Assembly: GCF_003265705.1 (NCBI RefSeq)
Contig: NW_020312966.1
Location: 25,056,896-25,120,895, forward strand
Length of the DNA stretch: 64,000 bases
Direction: 5' to 3'
DNA from: Callorhinus ursinus
Taxonomy: Eukaryota; Chordata; Mammalia; Carnivora; Otariidae
Shown: positions 1 to 11,799 of the stretch, in pieces
Numbering within the stretch: position 1 is the first letter of the stretch
How the letters are laid out: each line of letters opens with the position of its first letter
Position numbers and translations under genes: made by a program
The notes under the pieces: generated by a model
What the model was told of the DNA's origin: nothing
Database searches by the model: none
The model's input: the letters and a program-made list of their open reading frames with translations, nothing else

Positions 1-900
1 CCAGGCGCCCCTCAAAACTCTTTGTGACCATGTGTGAAAGCTTCATTCAAAAACCCCAAACCTTACAATTTGCAGGAGGCAGAAGAAAGAGGGAGAGGAG
101 CTGGGCGGAGGATGCAAGACTGTCGCCAGAGCCAGTGGCCTCAAAGGAGGACGCGCCTCCCTCAAGCCCGGGCCCTGCCAGAGGCTTTAGGGTCTCGAGC
201 AACCCGAGGCCTGAATCCGAACAGACCCCCTTCGCCTACTAAGTGGGAAGTTTCCAAACTCTGCTTGGCCAGGCGCTTCGGGGCGGCCGGGTACCCGAGC
301 CCGACACTGGAAAGGCCGAGGCAGCGCGAAGCCCAAGGCCCCCGGCGGCAGCCTCAGAGGCGCCCACTGCAGGGCCTGCTCCTCTCTCCTGACGCCACTG
401 AGGGGCACACAGCGGGGACCGGACGTTCGGCGTCTCCGCGCAGTGCCTTTCAGCCCACCTGGCTTCCTGGGAGGCGGGCAGCGGCCCCTCGCAAACACGT
501 TATTTACCGGCCCGAGCCCTCCTAAAGCGAACGAGAGCTGGGCGGCAACGGAAGCACTGGCGCCACCCGGGCGCTTCCTGGCAGGGAGCCTGGCTTGTAC
601 TTACTGCCTCCACAGGCGAGAAGGGGCAGGCGGGGGCCTTGCGGGGGCCTGGCGGGGAGGAGCTGGGGGGGGGGTCAGGCCCGCTCCGTCCGCGGGAGGC
701 CCGGCACCTCCCCACTGGCTCCGCCCCCTGACAGCCCCTACTCCTGATTGGCGCAAAACCCGCGCCGCGCACTACGCAGCCCACTCATTGGCTGAGCGAG
801 CATCCGGCGGCCGCGGTGTTGTCAGGCTTGTGTTTACAACGAAAAGGCAAGTAACCACATAAAATGAAGGCTCCATAAACCCCACAAAACCGGGACACAA
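1..900. other. CpG-rich island without a recognised gene, 3' of H4C2
   Basis: The stretch, densest at about 130-830, is GC- and CpG-rich. It holds GC-box-like CCGCCC/GGGCGG strings, inverted CCAAT boxes (ATTGG at 747-751 and 786-790) and a TGTGTTT at 829-835, which is the H1-type AAACACA box read on the minus strand. No TATA box sits at the expected distance and no reading frame resembles a histone or any protein I recognise. It could be a promoter of an unseen transcript, or the relic of a lost histone gene. Basis: motifs seen; function inferred. Confidence 0.45.
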
Positions 901-906
901 GGCGCG

Positions 907-949
907 TACAGCCCTTTTGGAGAGACGGTGGGCGGCCCTAAAAAGGGCC
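907..949 (-). terminator. H4C2: Histone 3' stem-loop and HDE of H4C2
   Basis: Read on the minus strand, a 6-bp stem GGCCCT/AGGGCC with a 4-nt loop lies at 934-949, 38 bases after the H4 stop. It is followed by the purine-rich CCAAAAGGGCTGTA (907-920), the expected U7 snRNA-binding histone downstream element. This is the SLBP/U7 processing signal that replaces polyadenylation. The loop reads TTTT rather than the commoner TTTC or TTTA. Confidence 0.93.
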
Positions 950-987
950 TTTAGAGAACTTTGGAAAACAAACGAAAACGAGGCTTA

Positions 988-1362
<375 letters not shown>

Positions 1363-1400
1363 TTATAAGCAGAGGCCGGACCTCGTTGAGAACTGAAAGC
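1363..1400 (-). promoter_or_regulatory. H4C2: H4C2 promoter: site II and TATA
   Basis: On the minus strand, CTTTCAGTTCTCAACGAGG leads into GGTCC (1378-1382), then TATAA (1363-1367), about 65 bases before the ATG. This matches the vertebrate H4 site II (IRF-type TTTCAGTT half and the HiNF-P GGTCC half), which drives G1/S transcription. A CCAAT box and GC-rich DNA lie further out, at about 1430-1500. Confidence 0.85.
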
Positions 1401-1705
1401 GCGCGCGGGAACCGCGGCCCCGCTGCCCCACCCCGGGCTCCGCCCCTCTCCGGGCCGATCTCCAATGACTGTGGGGCAGGGAGCAGGGCGGTTTCCCGCG
1501 CAAGCTCTGGATTTTCCTGAGCGCCGTGGGATTTGTAGCTGCAGCTCTTTCTGTGAGAAAGTGAGTAGGGGCTTCTAGTTTACCACGAAGTACTGTCGTT
1601 CTCCTTCAGAAGGGAATGATTGTTAGCTGGGAAGGGAACCCTCAGATGCCACCCCAAAAGAGGAGTGTAGGAGTTCAGGACAAACCGTCTCCACACAGGC
1701 CACTT

Positions 1706-2275
1706 TGGTAGGAAGGGTAGCAGAATATGCCACCCCAAAATATGCCTCTTTGGCATAAGGACTGTTTTTGAGCAAGTCATTTTTAAGAAACACCAGACAC
1801 AGGAGAATCTCTAAAATCAGAGTAGAACTCTGTCTTAAGGGACATGTTACATTTATAAAGGAGATCTCAATCTGTAAGTGTCTCCCTCTCAGTACCAGAA
1901 AGAGAAGGATGATTAAATCACCAGACAGTTTTGTCCATGGAGAAGGCCCGAACTTAATTCTGCATCACAACCTTGTTTCCCTTTTCCCGGTAACCCATCC
2001 CCGGCTCCCTGTGCACTCCGCTCGCACACCAACATCTTTTAGCTGAAGACGGTATTTAAGGCGGTGGCTTGGGCCTTTCCTGGGAGTTTTACTCAGTTCT
2101 TCAGAGTATCTCTCATGTATACAGTACGTATACGTGTTATTAAACTGCTGTTGGTTTTTCTCATTACTCTTTTAGTATATGTGCTGCCGAAGCGAGCACT
2201 CTCATTACTCTTTTATTACAGGGTTCTCAGCTAAGAACTCAGAAGGGTAGGGGAAAGTTATTTTCCCTCTTTTAC
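1706..2275 (+). mobile_element. Solo LTR-like element, carnivore family A
   Basis: The start, with the pattern AATATGCCACCCCAAAATATG, and the end, with GGGAAAGTTATTTTCCCTC..TTTACA, match the ends of LTR-like copies at 10924-11455 and, inverted, 13591-14358. A TATTTAAGG lies near 2051. No internal retroviral coding region is attached, so it reads as a solo LTR. A 16-bp segment (TCTCATTACTCTTTTA) is repeated at about 2160 and 2201. The family name is not resolved and boundaries are approximate. Confidence 0.55.
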
Positions 2276-2276
2276 A

Positions 2277-2445
2277 GCTGTGTGACCTTGTAACCTTGCC
2301 TTAGTTTTCTTCATTTGTAAAGGTGGGGTGATGATACTGCTCATGTAGCTTTTGTGAAGATTTAAATTAACTAATGTAAGCAAAGGCCTAGAACAGAGAT
2401 TGGCACAAAGAAGTCCTACATAAATGTGCCTGGATTTTAGCTGGT
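2277..2445 (+). repeat. MIR SINE
   Basis: The segment follows the MIR core order: GTGTGACCTTG, then TTAGTTTTCTTCATTTGTAAA, then AGATTTAAATTAACTAATGTAAGCAAAGGCCTAGAACAG broken by substitutions. It is an ancient, diverged copy. Confidence 0.75.
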
Positions 2446-2582
2446 ATTATTACTTAAAGAATCTGTCTGGAGTTGGGAGATTGCCCTGAACACTCATTTT
2501 CAAGCTTTTACTCTGAATACAATATAGACAACACAGATACATATGTTATAGTGAAAGTTTTTGTTGTTGTTGTTTGTTTCAT

Positions 2583-2787
2583 TTTTTATTTTTTTTTTAA
2601 GATTTGATTTATTAATTTGACAGAGAGAGACACAGTGAGAGAGGGAACACAAGCAGGGGGAGTGGGAGAGGGAGAAGCCGACTTCCCGCTGAGCAGGGAG
2701 CCTGATGCGGGGCTCGATCCCAGGACCCTGGGCTCATGACCTGAGCTGAAGGCAGACGCTTAACGACTGAGCCACCCAAGGTGCCCC
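2583..2787 (-). mobile_element. SINEC (Can-SINE)
   Basis: Inverted carnivore SINE: poly-T and TTTATT tail, then GAGAGA body, then GATCCCAGGACCCTGGG, ending at the tRNA-derived head GAGCCACCC..GGTGCCCC. It is full length with mild divergence. Confidence 0.92.
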
Positions 2788-2829
2788 TGTTTGTTTGTTT
2801 TAAATCACATTTAATAAAATACAAGACAT

Positions 2830-3283
2830 TGATGATTTCTGGTTTTTTGGGTTTGTCTTCAATTGCAGTATAGCTAACATACAATATTATCCTAGTTTTA
2901 GGTGTACAACATAGTGAATTGATGGTTCTACACATTATGAAGTGCTCATCGTGATGTGTTACCACCTGTTACCATACAAAGTCATTATAATATGATTAGA
3001 TTCCCTATGCTGTACTTTGCATCCCTGTGACTTATTTATTGTATAACTGGAAGTTTGTGTCTCTTAATCTCCTTCACCTATTTTGTTTCTTACCCCCCAC
3101 CCCCACAACTACTAATTTGTTCTATTGGTCTGTTTTGTTTTTTTAGATTGCACGTATTCAGTGAAATCATATGGTATTTGACTTTCTCTGTCTGACTTAG
3201 TTCATTTAGCATATACCCTCTAAGTCCATCCATATGAATAATAAGATTTCATCCTTTTTTTATGCTAATATTCCATTGTTATA
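2830..3283 (-). mobile_element. L1 3' end, first part
   Basis: Reading inverted, the segment carries the L1M-type 3' UTR and the end of ORF2: TGACATACAATATTA-like, CTGTATTCCCTATGCTGT-like, and the ORF2 tail around CATATGATTTCACTGAAT. It breaks at 3283, where a DNA transposon is inserted, and continues at 3613. Confidence 0.75.
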
Positions 3284-3612
3284 CAGTTGGCCCTTGAAAA
3301 ACTCAGGGGTTGGGGTACTGGCTGCTACACAGTTGAAAATCCACGTATAACTTTTGAATCCCCCCTCAAAACTACCAATACCGTACTGTTAATTAGAAGC
3401 CTTACTGATGACATAGTCTATTAACACATATTTTGTACGTCCTATGTATTATATACTCTATTCTTATTATAAAGCAAACTAAAGAAAAGAAAATATCAAG
3501 AAAATCATAAGGAAGAGAAAAACATTTACAGTAGTGTATCATATTTATTGAAAAAAATCTATAAATAAATGGGCTCATGCAGTTCAAACCTGCATTGTTC
3601 AAGGGTCAACTC
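3284..3612. mobile_element. Tigger-like (Tc1/mariner) nonautonomous DNA transposon
   Basis: Terminal inverted repeats CAGTTGGCCCTTGAA (3284-3298) and TTCAAGGGTCAACT(C) (3598-3612) bound about 330 bp, flanked by TA dinucleotides that suit a TA target duplication. The interior has no transposase frame. It sits inside an inverted L1. Confidence 0.75.
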
Positions 3613-3690
3613 TATATACCGTATATTCTTTAGCCATTCATCTATTGATTGACAAGACTCTGTTCCTACATGACATGTTAAATATGGTTG
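3613..3690 (-). mobile_element. L1 3' end, second part
   Basis: L1 ORF2 sequence resumes (inverted form of the region that in L1 reads ..GGATGAATGG..), consistent with one L1 split by the DNA transposon. The far boundary is uncertain. Confidence 0.5.
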
Positions 3691-4375
3691 TCTGAAAAAT
3701 ATTCCTTTGTGCCCTCTCCCAGGGTGCACTGACTCTGTCCTTCAGTCAAGCCTGGAATGCAGTTCAAATCTCTAAACTGACTTCCCACTGTTGTGTTAAG
3801 TCTCCCTAAAACACTCATTGATTAGTAAGTCACTTCTCCTGGGGTGACTGGAAGGGCTACTACTAAATTTTTTAGTCTGAAAAATGCACCCTGACCTTGC
3901 CTTCCTCCTCTTTTCTGAAAGTCTGTAACAAACCAAAAGTGTGGTTTTAGACACCAACAGCATTAGCTGTAAACTTTAGCCTGTGTGGTAATATCACTTT
4001 GTGGTGCCTGGGAAAGAAAAACTCTCTGTGACCGAGGACCTTGCAACAACCGTTTAAAAGATACAATCTGTAAGTTAAACACTCCTTTTTTTCTCCAGCA
4101 TGAACACCGCTAATATAAAGTAATAAAGGCTTAATGCATTAATATTAAAATGCTGGCACAACCTTTGGTCCAATATGTTCAGTAAATTTTCTTTTACAAA
4201 TGCGAATTTCTTCCATTCTTTGGTTTTCAAATACCTGCTGAAGTTTCATTTCCAAACTGAGCAACAAAGTAATGCCAAATGAAAAGGAACTTTAGAAGTT
4301 AAAGTTTGCATTTTTATTTCAATTTAAAAAAATCTTAGAATATAAGAGAAAATAATACACAGCTCAGGATAATTC
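3691..4375. other. Intergenic, no feature recognised
   Basis: AT-rich single-copy-looking DNA. I see no gene, splice pattern or recognisable repeat. Confidence 0.4.
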
Positions 4376-4570
4376 ATAGCATTTATACAATGCTCTGTGT
4401 CCAAAAATCAACTCATAGTATCCCAATAACAGTTCTGAGGTGGGTAGTATTACCCCCATTTTTCTGATGATGGAGAAATCAATTTGTGTAAGAGGTCACA
4501 GTAAGTAGTAAAACTGAATTGGAACACTGGCCATCTATCATCCAAGTGCCGCTCTGTGCTGCCTGCTTCC
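4376..4570 (-). repeat. MIR SINE (diverged)
   Basis: Inverted MIR-like core: TATTACCCCCATTTTTCTGATGATG, then AAGAGGTCACAGTAAGTAGT broken by substitutions, then GCCGCTCTGTGCTGCCT. Confidence 0.6.
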
Positions 4571-5091
4571 AGAGGCTCCTGGAGAAAGATTAACAAGGTT
4601 ATGAATTCTAAGATGGTTCAAACCTTACTTTCCTAGACACTGGACAATTATTCTTTGAGGAACTCAAGTAAATGAAGACTTAAAGCCAAATCCTTGATCC
4701 TTGGCTGGGAAAGGGGGCGCAGGTGGTGGGGCAGGAGCATAGTCTGAGCCACTGTCCTCTGGCCTTCTAACTCTCAGACAGCAATGGGTACTTTTGCTTT
4801 TGTTAAAGTTATGCTCTCAGGCCCTGTACCTAAAACACCCTTTTTCTAGCAGCTACATAAAATATTAGGGGGAAAAGCCAAACAATGAACATAAGAGCCA
4901 GCACAGTTATAAGAAAAACCAAGATACTTGGACTTCAGCTGGGACCCAGAGCTGGAGAGCAAAGTCACCCTGGTTCAAGCCAAGGGTATTGGGTGCCTCT
5001 GACAGACCCTTTATATGGGTAGCAAAGGTCTGTGCCGGAGTGGTACGTATGAGAGTCTGGAGAAATTAAATGTTGAAAATACAACACAGTG

Positions 5092-5124
<33 letters not shown>

Positions 5125-6244
5125 TGTCCAACCTTATCGTTTTAAGAATGCAAATATGTTGTAAAACAAAAGTTGCTTTATTAAAATCCTGGAATGTAAA
5201 TAAATCCAAGGAAACCACACAATTCAAGTTTAATCTGTGTTTTATATTTCTTGTTGAGTTGTCCGCATGATTTAATATGGTACATCAACTCACATCTCAG
5301 ACGGAGGCCCAAAATTTTAGATATTAGGACCTAAGGTGTGGAAAACAAAACACACGAAGCCTTTGGAATTTGCTGCTGTCGTGTTCTACAGCATTCAGGT
5401 ATTGTTCTGTTAAAGGTAGTTTGTAAGTATAGTGTAAATGCTATATAATTTTTAAAATAATTGTTTTTTAAAAAAAATATTGGGTGAAATATGGAAATTA
5501 AATTTTAAAGCAAATGTTATTTTTCATCAAGAATCAGCCACTATTCTTATGTGGGTCATCTTCCTTCCAGTACTGAACCAGCAACTCCAGAGAGCAAGAT
5601 CAACAAAAGAAAAATAATTAGGACTCCTAAACTTGAATAGAAACTACAGCCAAGTGAAAAAATTATTGCCTAGGCCTAGAAGAAATAAAGCCATGCAACC
5701 AATCACAAGCAGGGCCACAAATAAGAAATAACGTATTAAGCTATGCCTCATCAACTTATTAACAATTAAGAATGGATAGTTAGCTATAAAGAAATGTGCA
5801 AGCAGCTAAGTTCTTAGTTCAGCTGAAACTTCAGGTTATCTTAAAAAAAATTAAAAAAGATGAAGAAATGTTACAAGAAAACTCTATTGGGGTGAGGAAA
5901 TTTTGTTAAGAAACTACTAAAAAACCGGGAATATTTATACTCATTTGAAACTGATTCCAAATCACGAATGAATAACTTGTGTTAAGAGGTAAAAATTATG
6001 GGCTTTGTTTAAAATGCGAAGATCATTAACAGGATCGAAACAAAACGAAGTACATGTTCTCTGCTACCGTTTAAAATGGCTCGTTACTGTCAAGCTACTC
6101 TCGCTTATCTAGGAAAATTCATCGTAAGTCTACTATTCCACTGTTGAACCTGATCAGTCCGTCGTAGAATATGCCAATGACCAGGGTTAGCACGGATTCG
6201 CAACTTAGCAGGGTCAGGGTCACAGTCAAGAGAACCGAAAGCAT
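4571..6244. other. Intergenic with a (CA)n microsatellite
   Basis: The stretch holds a perfect CA dinucleotide run at 5092-5120. Otherwise it is AT-rich DNA without a recognisable gene. From about 6000 it is the 3' flank of the H3 gene. Confidence 0.5.
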
Positions 6245-6290
6245 CACAGCCACTTTTGCTGAAACTAATTGGGTGGCTCTGAAAAGAGCC
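6245..6290 (-). terminator. H3C2: Histone 3' stem-loop and HDE of H3C2
   Basis: On the minus strand, GGCTCTTTTCAGAGCC (6275-6290) lies 38 bases after the stop, followed by CAGCAAAAGTGGCTGTG (6245-6261) as the U7-binding element. Confidence 0.95.
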
Positions 6291-6328
6291 TTTGGGTTTA
6301 AAGTTGGCACAGAACCGGGAAATCACAT

Positions 6329-6763
<435 letters not shown>

Positions 6764-6799
6764 TCACCGAAGCCGGTAAAAGGCAAACAGCCCTCCTGC

Positions 6800-6870
6800 T
6801 TTTATACAGCCAGACCAACAACCATTGGGCCCAAGAATATTCAAAAATTCCCGCGCCCTCCCCGGATTGG
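6800..6870 (-). promoter_or_regulatory. H3C2: H3C2 promoter: TATA and two CCAAT boxes
   Basis: On the minus strand, TATAAAA (6800-6806) lies about 60 bases before the ATG, with CCAAT boxes at 6824-6828 and 6866-6870, and GC-rich sequence between them. This is the usual layout of replication-dependent H3 promoters. Confidence 0.85.
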
Positions 6871-6929
6871 CCCAGCTCCGTCAGGTGCCCGGATTAAGAG
6901 TTGCTTTCGGGTTGGTGAATGAATACTAA

Positions 6930-7590
6930 ACCCTGCCCTTCACTGTAGCTACTCTGACGTCATTTGTTTACCCTTTCCCTTCTTAGATCCACGGTGCACA
7001 AAATTCTTGCACCGAGCTTCAGATATTTTGAAATGTACGGTAATCACGCAAAGCAACATAGGAATTTCCAATGTATCTTTTTTTTAAAGAGAAATCCTCA
7101 AGATAATTTGCAGGTGTTTAGGAAAATAAATGGGCTGCATCTAAAACGAAATTCTGGGTGTGGCACAAATATTGTGAATTAGGAAAATGGTCTTTATTCG
7201 CAAGCATGAAATTATCAAGGACCTGTAACTTACTCTCATTTGCTTAAGCAAATGTGCGTTTTCATCACCTTGGATCTAGATGGAGAATGTGGGTATTATC
7301 TTTACCATAAAATGTTAGGATCCCAACGCTATTTTCATTTTGCAAAGTATGAAGCTGTCCTTGCGATAAACTTGCAAACTTACCTATAGACTATAACCCT
7401 TTCTGCCTGACTAGAAAGTAGCCCACCTCATATGGCCAAATACGGTGAATACCGTTAGCCACACTTGCACTAAACTCACGTGTGGCTTTTACCTTAAAGC
7501 TAATTGTTACTGATTTTATGGGGGGGGGGGGCAAAGCTTTCTGGGGGTTGTGACATTTCATGTTTTTAAGCGCTCGTAATAGTTCAAAGC
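6930..7590. other. Intergenic, no feature recognised
   Basis: AT-rich spacer between the H3C2 promoter and the H2AC4 3' end. It includes a G10-11 homopolymer near 7520. No gene or clear repeat is seen. Confidence 0.4.
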
Positions 7591-7593
7591 AGG

Positions 7594-7636
7594 ACAGCTC
7601 TTTCGGTGGAAAAGGTGGGTGGCTCTTAAAAGAGCC
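7594..7636 (-). terminator. H2AC4: Histone 3' stem-loop and HDE of H2AC4
   Basis: On the minus strand, GGCTCTTTTAAGAGCC (7621-7636, loop TTTA) is followed by CCGAAAGAGCTGT (7594-7606), a near-ideal U7 site. It lies 66 bases past the stop codon. Confidence 0.94.
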
Positions 7637-7702
7637 TTTGCAAGTTGTTAGGTTAACTCTTGATTAGGAAAAAACCCATGTTAAGAAAATACGGCCAGCA
7701 TT

Positions 7703-8122
<420 letters not shown>

Positions 8123-8169
8123 TCAGAAAAAAAACAAGCAGTATAAAGCAAGAGCGAGCGCGAGAGAAA

Positions 8170-8265
8170 TATTTATACTACCGGGAGGTAGGCTGTTTGC
8201 AAGCCTCCCATTGGCTACTTTCAACTAACCAATGGAAAAGCAGAATCAGCATCCCTCATTTGCAT
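8170..8265 (-). promoter_or_regulatory. H2AC4: H2AC4 promoter with octamer
   Basis: On the minus strand, TATAAATA (8170-8177) lies about 75 bases before the ATG, a CCAAT box at 8210-8214, and an octamer ATGCAAAT (8258-8265). A forward CCAAT lies at 8229-8233. Octamers (Oct-1 sites) are typical of shared H2A-H2B divergent promoters, yet no H2B follows on the plus strand. Confidence 0.8.
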
Positions 8266-8588
8266 ACACGCCCTCCGCCTAGCGGAAGGTTTTTGCATGC
8301 TGTCGCTGTAGTGTAATCAAGGCTGAAGAGCTTTTATTTTAATACTAATAAATGAATCAATTTGGTTCTTTCAAATAATATTATTTCAAAATGCAATCAG
8401 AAGCAGAAGTGATTGTCCTCATTGCTCTGTCTTTTGGCCGTTTTTCCTTTTCCGGGATTGTGACTGTGGAAAGGAAGAAACAAAAATTGCTAAATAAATA
8501 ACATTTAAAGAAGTCTGTCTATTCCAGCAGTTGCGTTAACGCTTTGAACCTTAAAACAGAAAAGAAAGAAAGGAACAAAATAATTCTT

Positions 8589-8797
8589 CGGGGAAATCTG
8601 GCTGGCGCAGTGGGTTAAGCATGGGACTCTTGGTTTAGGCTCTGGACCTGATCTCAGGGTTGTGGGACTGAGCCCCAGGGAGCCCCAGCGTGGGCCTCTC
8701 TGCTTAGGGCGGTTTCGGTTTAAGATTCTCTCACCCTCTGCCCTCCCACCCCTCGCTTGCTTGCTCTCAAATAAACAAATCTAAAAATAATAATAAT
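8589..8797 (+). mobile_element. SINEC with 10-bp target duplication
   Basis: The diverged carnivore SINE head (GGTTAAGCATGGGACTCTTGG) and CT-rich body end in an AAT-repeat tail. The direct repeat AATAATTCTT flanks it at 8579-8588 and 8798-8807. Confidence 0.88.
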
Positions 8798-8807
8798 AAT
8801 AATTCTT

Positions 8808-9487
8808 TGTCAGAGCCCAAATCTTAAATTATCTGGACAGTGAAAACTGAAAGCAAGACCTGGACCGTACAGCCCCTGACCTAGGACAGCAAATTTTCTG
8901 CTTCAGACTTTATCTTACATATGAGGCCTTACGAGGACCACCCTCAAGGTATGTAGAGTACTGTGTTCACCTTAGAGACTGAAAAACTTAGAGACTGAGA
9001 TTGTTTGTTTGACCTTGTGCAGGCTCATGCTGAGTTAATGAGACAAGGACTCCAAACTCCTGACTAGGAAAGTCATCATTCCCAGTGCCATTCCCAATTC
9101 TCCTGCCTTCTCTCTCTCTTTTCTCATTTGGCTGCAACACAAAGGATTCTAGTTGGTTCGGGAAATTCCGCCGTCATCAAGAGAGATTGCCAGGAGAAAT
9201 GCTGTTTTTCCTTTTACAGTCCATGAGATAGAACTAAATGGGGCGCAGATGGAGGTGAATAATTATTTCAGAAATTTTTTCAGGCTCAAGCTAAAGGTCT
9301 CCTGATTCCCAAACAGGATGGTAAAAGGAACAAGAGCCTATGTGTGAGAAAATCTACTCATAAGCCAACTCTGTCAGAGAACCATCTTTTGATCCAGGGA
9401 ACCTGGCAGGAGAGTAAAGATGCTCATCTTCTGTTTCTTTTTTGCCTTCTCTTAAGTCTTCTGACCCTTTTGACTTTTTTTTTTCTT
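8808..9487. other. Intergenic, no feature recognised
   Basis: I see no gene or confidently identifiable repeat here. Confidence 0.4.
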
Positions 9488-9505
9488 AAGAATATTCAAC
9501 CTCCT

Positions 9506-9700
9506 GGGCGCGTGGGTGGCTCAGTTGGTTAAGCGACTGCCTTCGGCTCAAGTCATGATCCCGGAGTCCTGGGGTCGAGTCCCACATCCGGCTCCCTGTT
9601 CAGTGGGGAGCCTGCTTCTCCCTCTGACCTTCTCCCCTCTCATACTGTTTCTCTCTCTCTCTCTCTCTCTCTCAAATAAATAAATAAAATCTTAAAAAAA
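9506..9700 (+). mobile_element. SINEC with perfect 18-bp target duplication
   Basis: A near-consensus young SINE with a (CT)n tract at about 9650-9672 and an AAATAAATAAATAAA tail. The flanking repeat AAGAATATTCAACCTCCT (9488-9505 and 9701-9718) is perfect, indicating a relatively recent L1-mediated insertion. Confidence 0.95.
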
Positions 9701-10004
9701 AAGAATATTCAACCTCCTTTTTAATTTCATCGTCATCTTCACTATCACCAACACTGATAATAACCACTGGTTCAGTGTCTTTGCCAGACCCCAGATGGAG
9801 ATATAAAAAGATATCTCAAATCCTGCCTCGAAGACTTAATATTCTTGAAAAGGCAAGAATTGTATATCTGAAGACTAAATAGTAGAGCATAATCTGCATC
9901 CCAAAAAGAAGGTTTAAATAATAAGTAATATAAGACCATATGGAGGAGAAGAGTAATCACTGTGGGTTAGAAGGGGAAGAGAGTGTGTGCGGGAGATGAG
10001 CATC

Positions 10005-10400
10005 CAGCATTCAGTCAACGTATATTTACTGAACCCCTGCTACATGCCAGTGTTCCAGGTACATGGAACACGGCAGTGAAAAAAGCAGGTAACAACCTGT
10101 TCGTACCCTTGTGGTGAGGCTCTTCTAGTGTGGGGAAGCGCACAATAAGCTAAGTACATAGTAAAAGTGCACAGTGCATTTTTTGGAGTTGAGTGGTTTG
10201 GACAAAAGGTAGGAAAAGGGCATAGATACAAAGATGGTCAGGGAAAGCGTCACCAAGACGGTATCATTTGAGCTCAAACCTGAAAGAGGGAAAGAAGTTA
10301 GCCAAACAAGAAGAATAAATGCTTCAATAAAAGGCCACATGCATCCAAAGCCAAGGGAATGTCAGAGGCTAAGGGCCAGAAGATAGAAGTGTTCTCATTT
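10005..10400 (+). repeat. L2 LINE fragment
   Basis: The L2-like text ATTTACTGAACCCCTGCTACATGCCAG, later GTATCATTTGAGCTCAAACCTGAAAGA, is recognisable when allowance is made for divergence. Confidence 0.6.
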
Positions 10401-10920
10401 CTTGAATACACTGTAGGTCACTTTGGATGGAGCAGTGGGTGTGTACAGAGCTAGGTAAAATAGAAGGCAAGATTAAGGCCTGTTTCAAAAACCCAGACTA
10501 GAAACTGCAGTCACAACATCACAAATCTATACTCCATTGAATCACGGATGAAAATAAGTCATCCAGTTATCTAGGTCACTGTGTCAGACAAATCGACAAA
10601 CACTTGGCCTCTGCTATGAGTAGAACAACTTAATGAAATCCTATTAGCAAGTTTTCAAAATCAGCAACATCTAGGCATTTGACTCTGAAGAATAATGTGG
10701 AGAGCAGATATTGGGGAGGAAGATGAGGGGGGTAAATTCTTCCATAAAAATATGAGAAGAGTAGCTGTTCCCAATAACCCCTCTTCTGCCAGGAGCAGGA
10801 CACTTTGACGCATATGGGTTTATATAAGCAATGAAAGAAAGTAAATATCTTTTCCTTGCTCAATCAAAAAAGTGTAATGTGACTTGAACTCACTTGAGAA
10901 AATCTAACTGGCCTTGAGGT
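10401..10920. other. Intergenic, no feature recognised
   Basis: No gene or clear repeat is seen. Confidence 0.4.
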
Positions 10921-10923
10921 TAT

Positions 10924-11455
10924 TGTTGAAGGAGTCCAGAACATGCCCTCCCCAAATATGCTACTCTGGCATATTGACTAGTTGGAGTTAAAGAACTTGC
11001 AAAAAAACAGCTGTGAGGACAATCTCATTTTTTACCTTTTTTTCCTTAAAAGCAGGGGTTGAAATTCCCATGTGAAAGATGTCCTCCCTATACCAGAAAG
11101 AAAGAGTCATTCTTCTCACCATGGCCAGGAAATTGAGGCTAAGAGAAATCTGTACAAACATTGCTAAACTAACCCTTAATCTTCCTAGTCTCTTCACCCG
11201 GTTAACTACCCCAGCCCCAGCCCCTTTGCCTGTCACGTTGTCACACACCTGTTCTTTGTCCGACACAGTATATAAGCATTAAATTCTAACTGCTTCTTTG
11301 GGTCTTCATTTTTCTTTCAAAAACTCCCATGTACATGTAAACAAAAAGTAATAATTAAAACTTGTAGGCTTTTATCCCATTAATCTATGTCAGTTGAATT
11401 CTTAGACCCAGTTGGAGAGCCTGTGAGTGTAGAGAGAAATTGTTCCTCCCCTACA
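10924..11455 (+). mobile_element. Solo LTR-like element, carnivore family A
   Basis: Starts TGTTGAAGGAGTCC and ends CCTCCCCTACA. It contains CAAATATGCTACTCTGGCATA near the start and a TATATAAGCATTAAA near 11270, the layout of an LTR with its own TATA box. Related to the elements at 1706-2275 and 13591-14358. There is no retroviral interior. Confidence 0.65.
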
Positions 11456-11799
11456 AGTAGAAGCATTTGGAAGAATCTGGGTTCGAGTACATTCAAGCTG
11501 AAGAACTTGGCAATCTAGAAATGGCAAAGAGAGCAAACAAACAACGGCAACAATAAAGACATAAAACAAGAAAAACCTGGTATCTCTAGCCAAAAGACCA
11601 AGGGTCGACCTAGAAAGTAGAAAACTTATGAAATAAGCACTGTGCTCCAACGAAACACCATGGAAAAAATTGTGCATCTGCCTCCCCATCTCCCTAGGCA
11701 TAAGGTTTCCACAGAGGCCACATGGGGATCCTGGACATCACTTACTCAGCAATGATGAGACACTTCTCCCTCTCAGCATGTGGGAATCATCCACCCAGG

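Noticed and set aside
2569..2787. SINE-derived open frames such as 117 residues on the minus strand
   Set aside because: They are reading frames through Can-SINE sequence and recur in other SINE copies.
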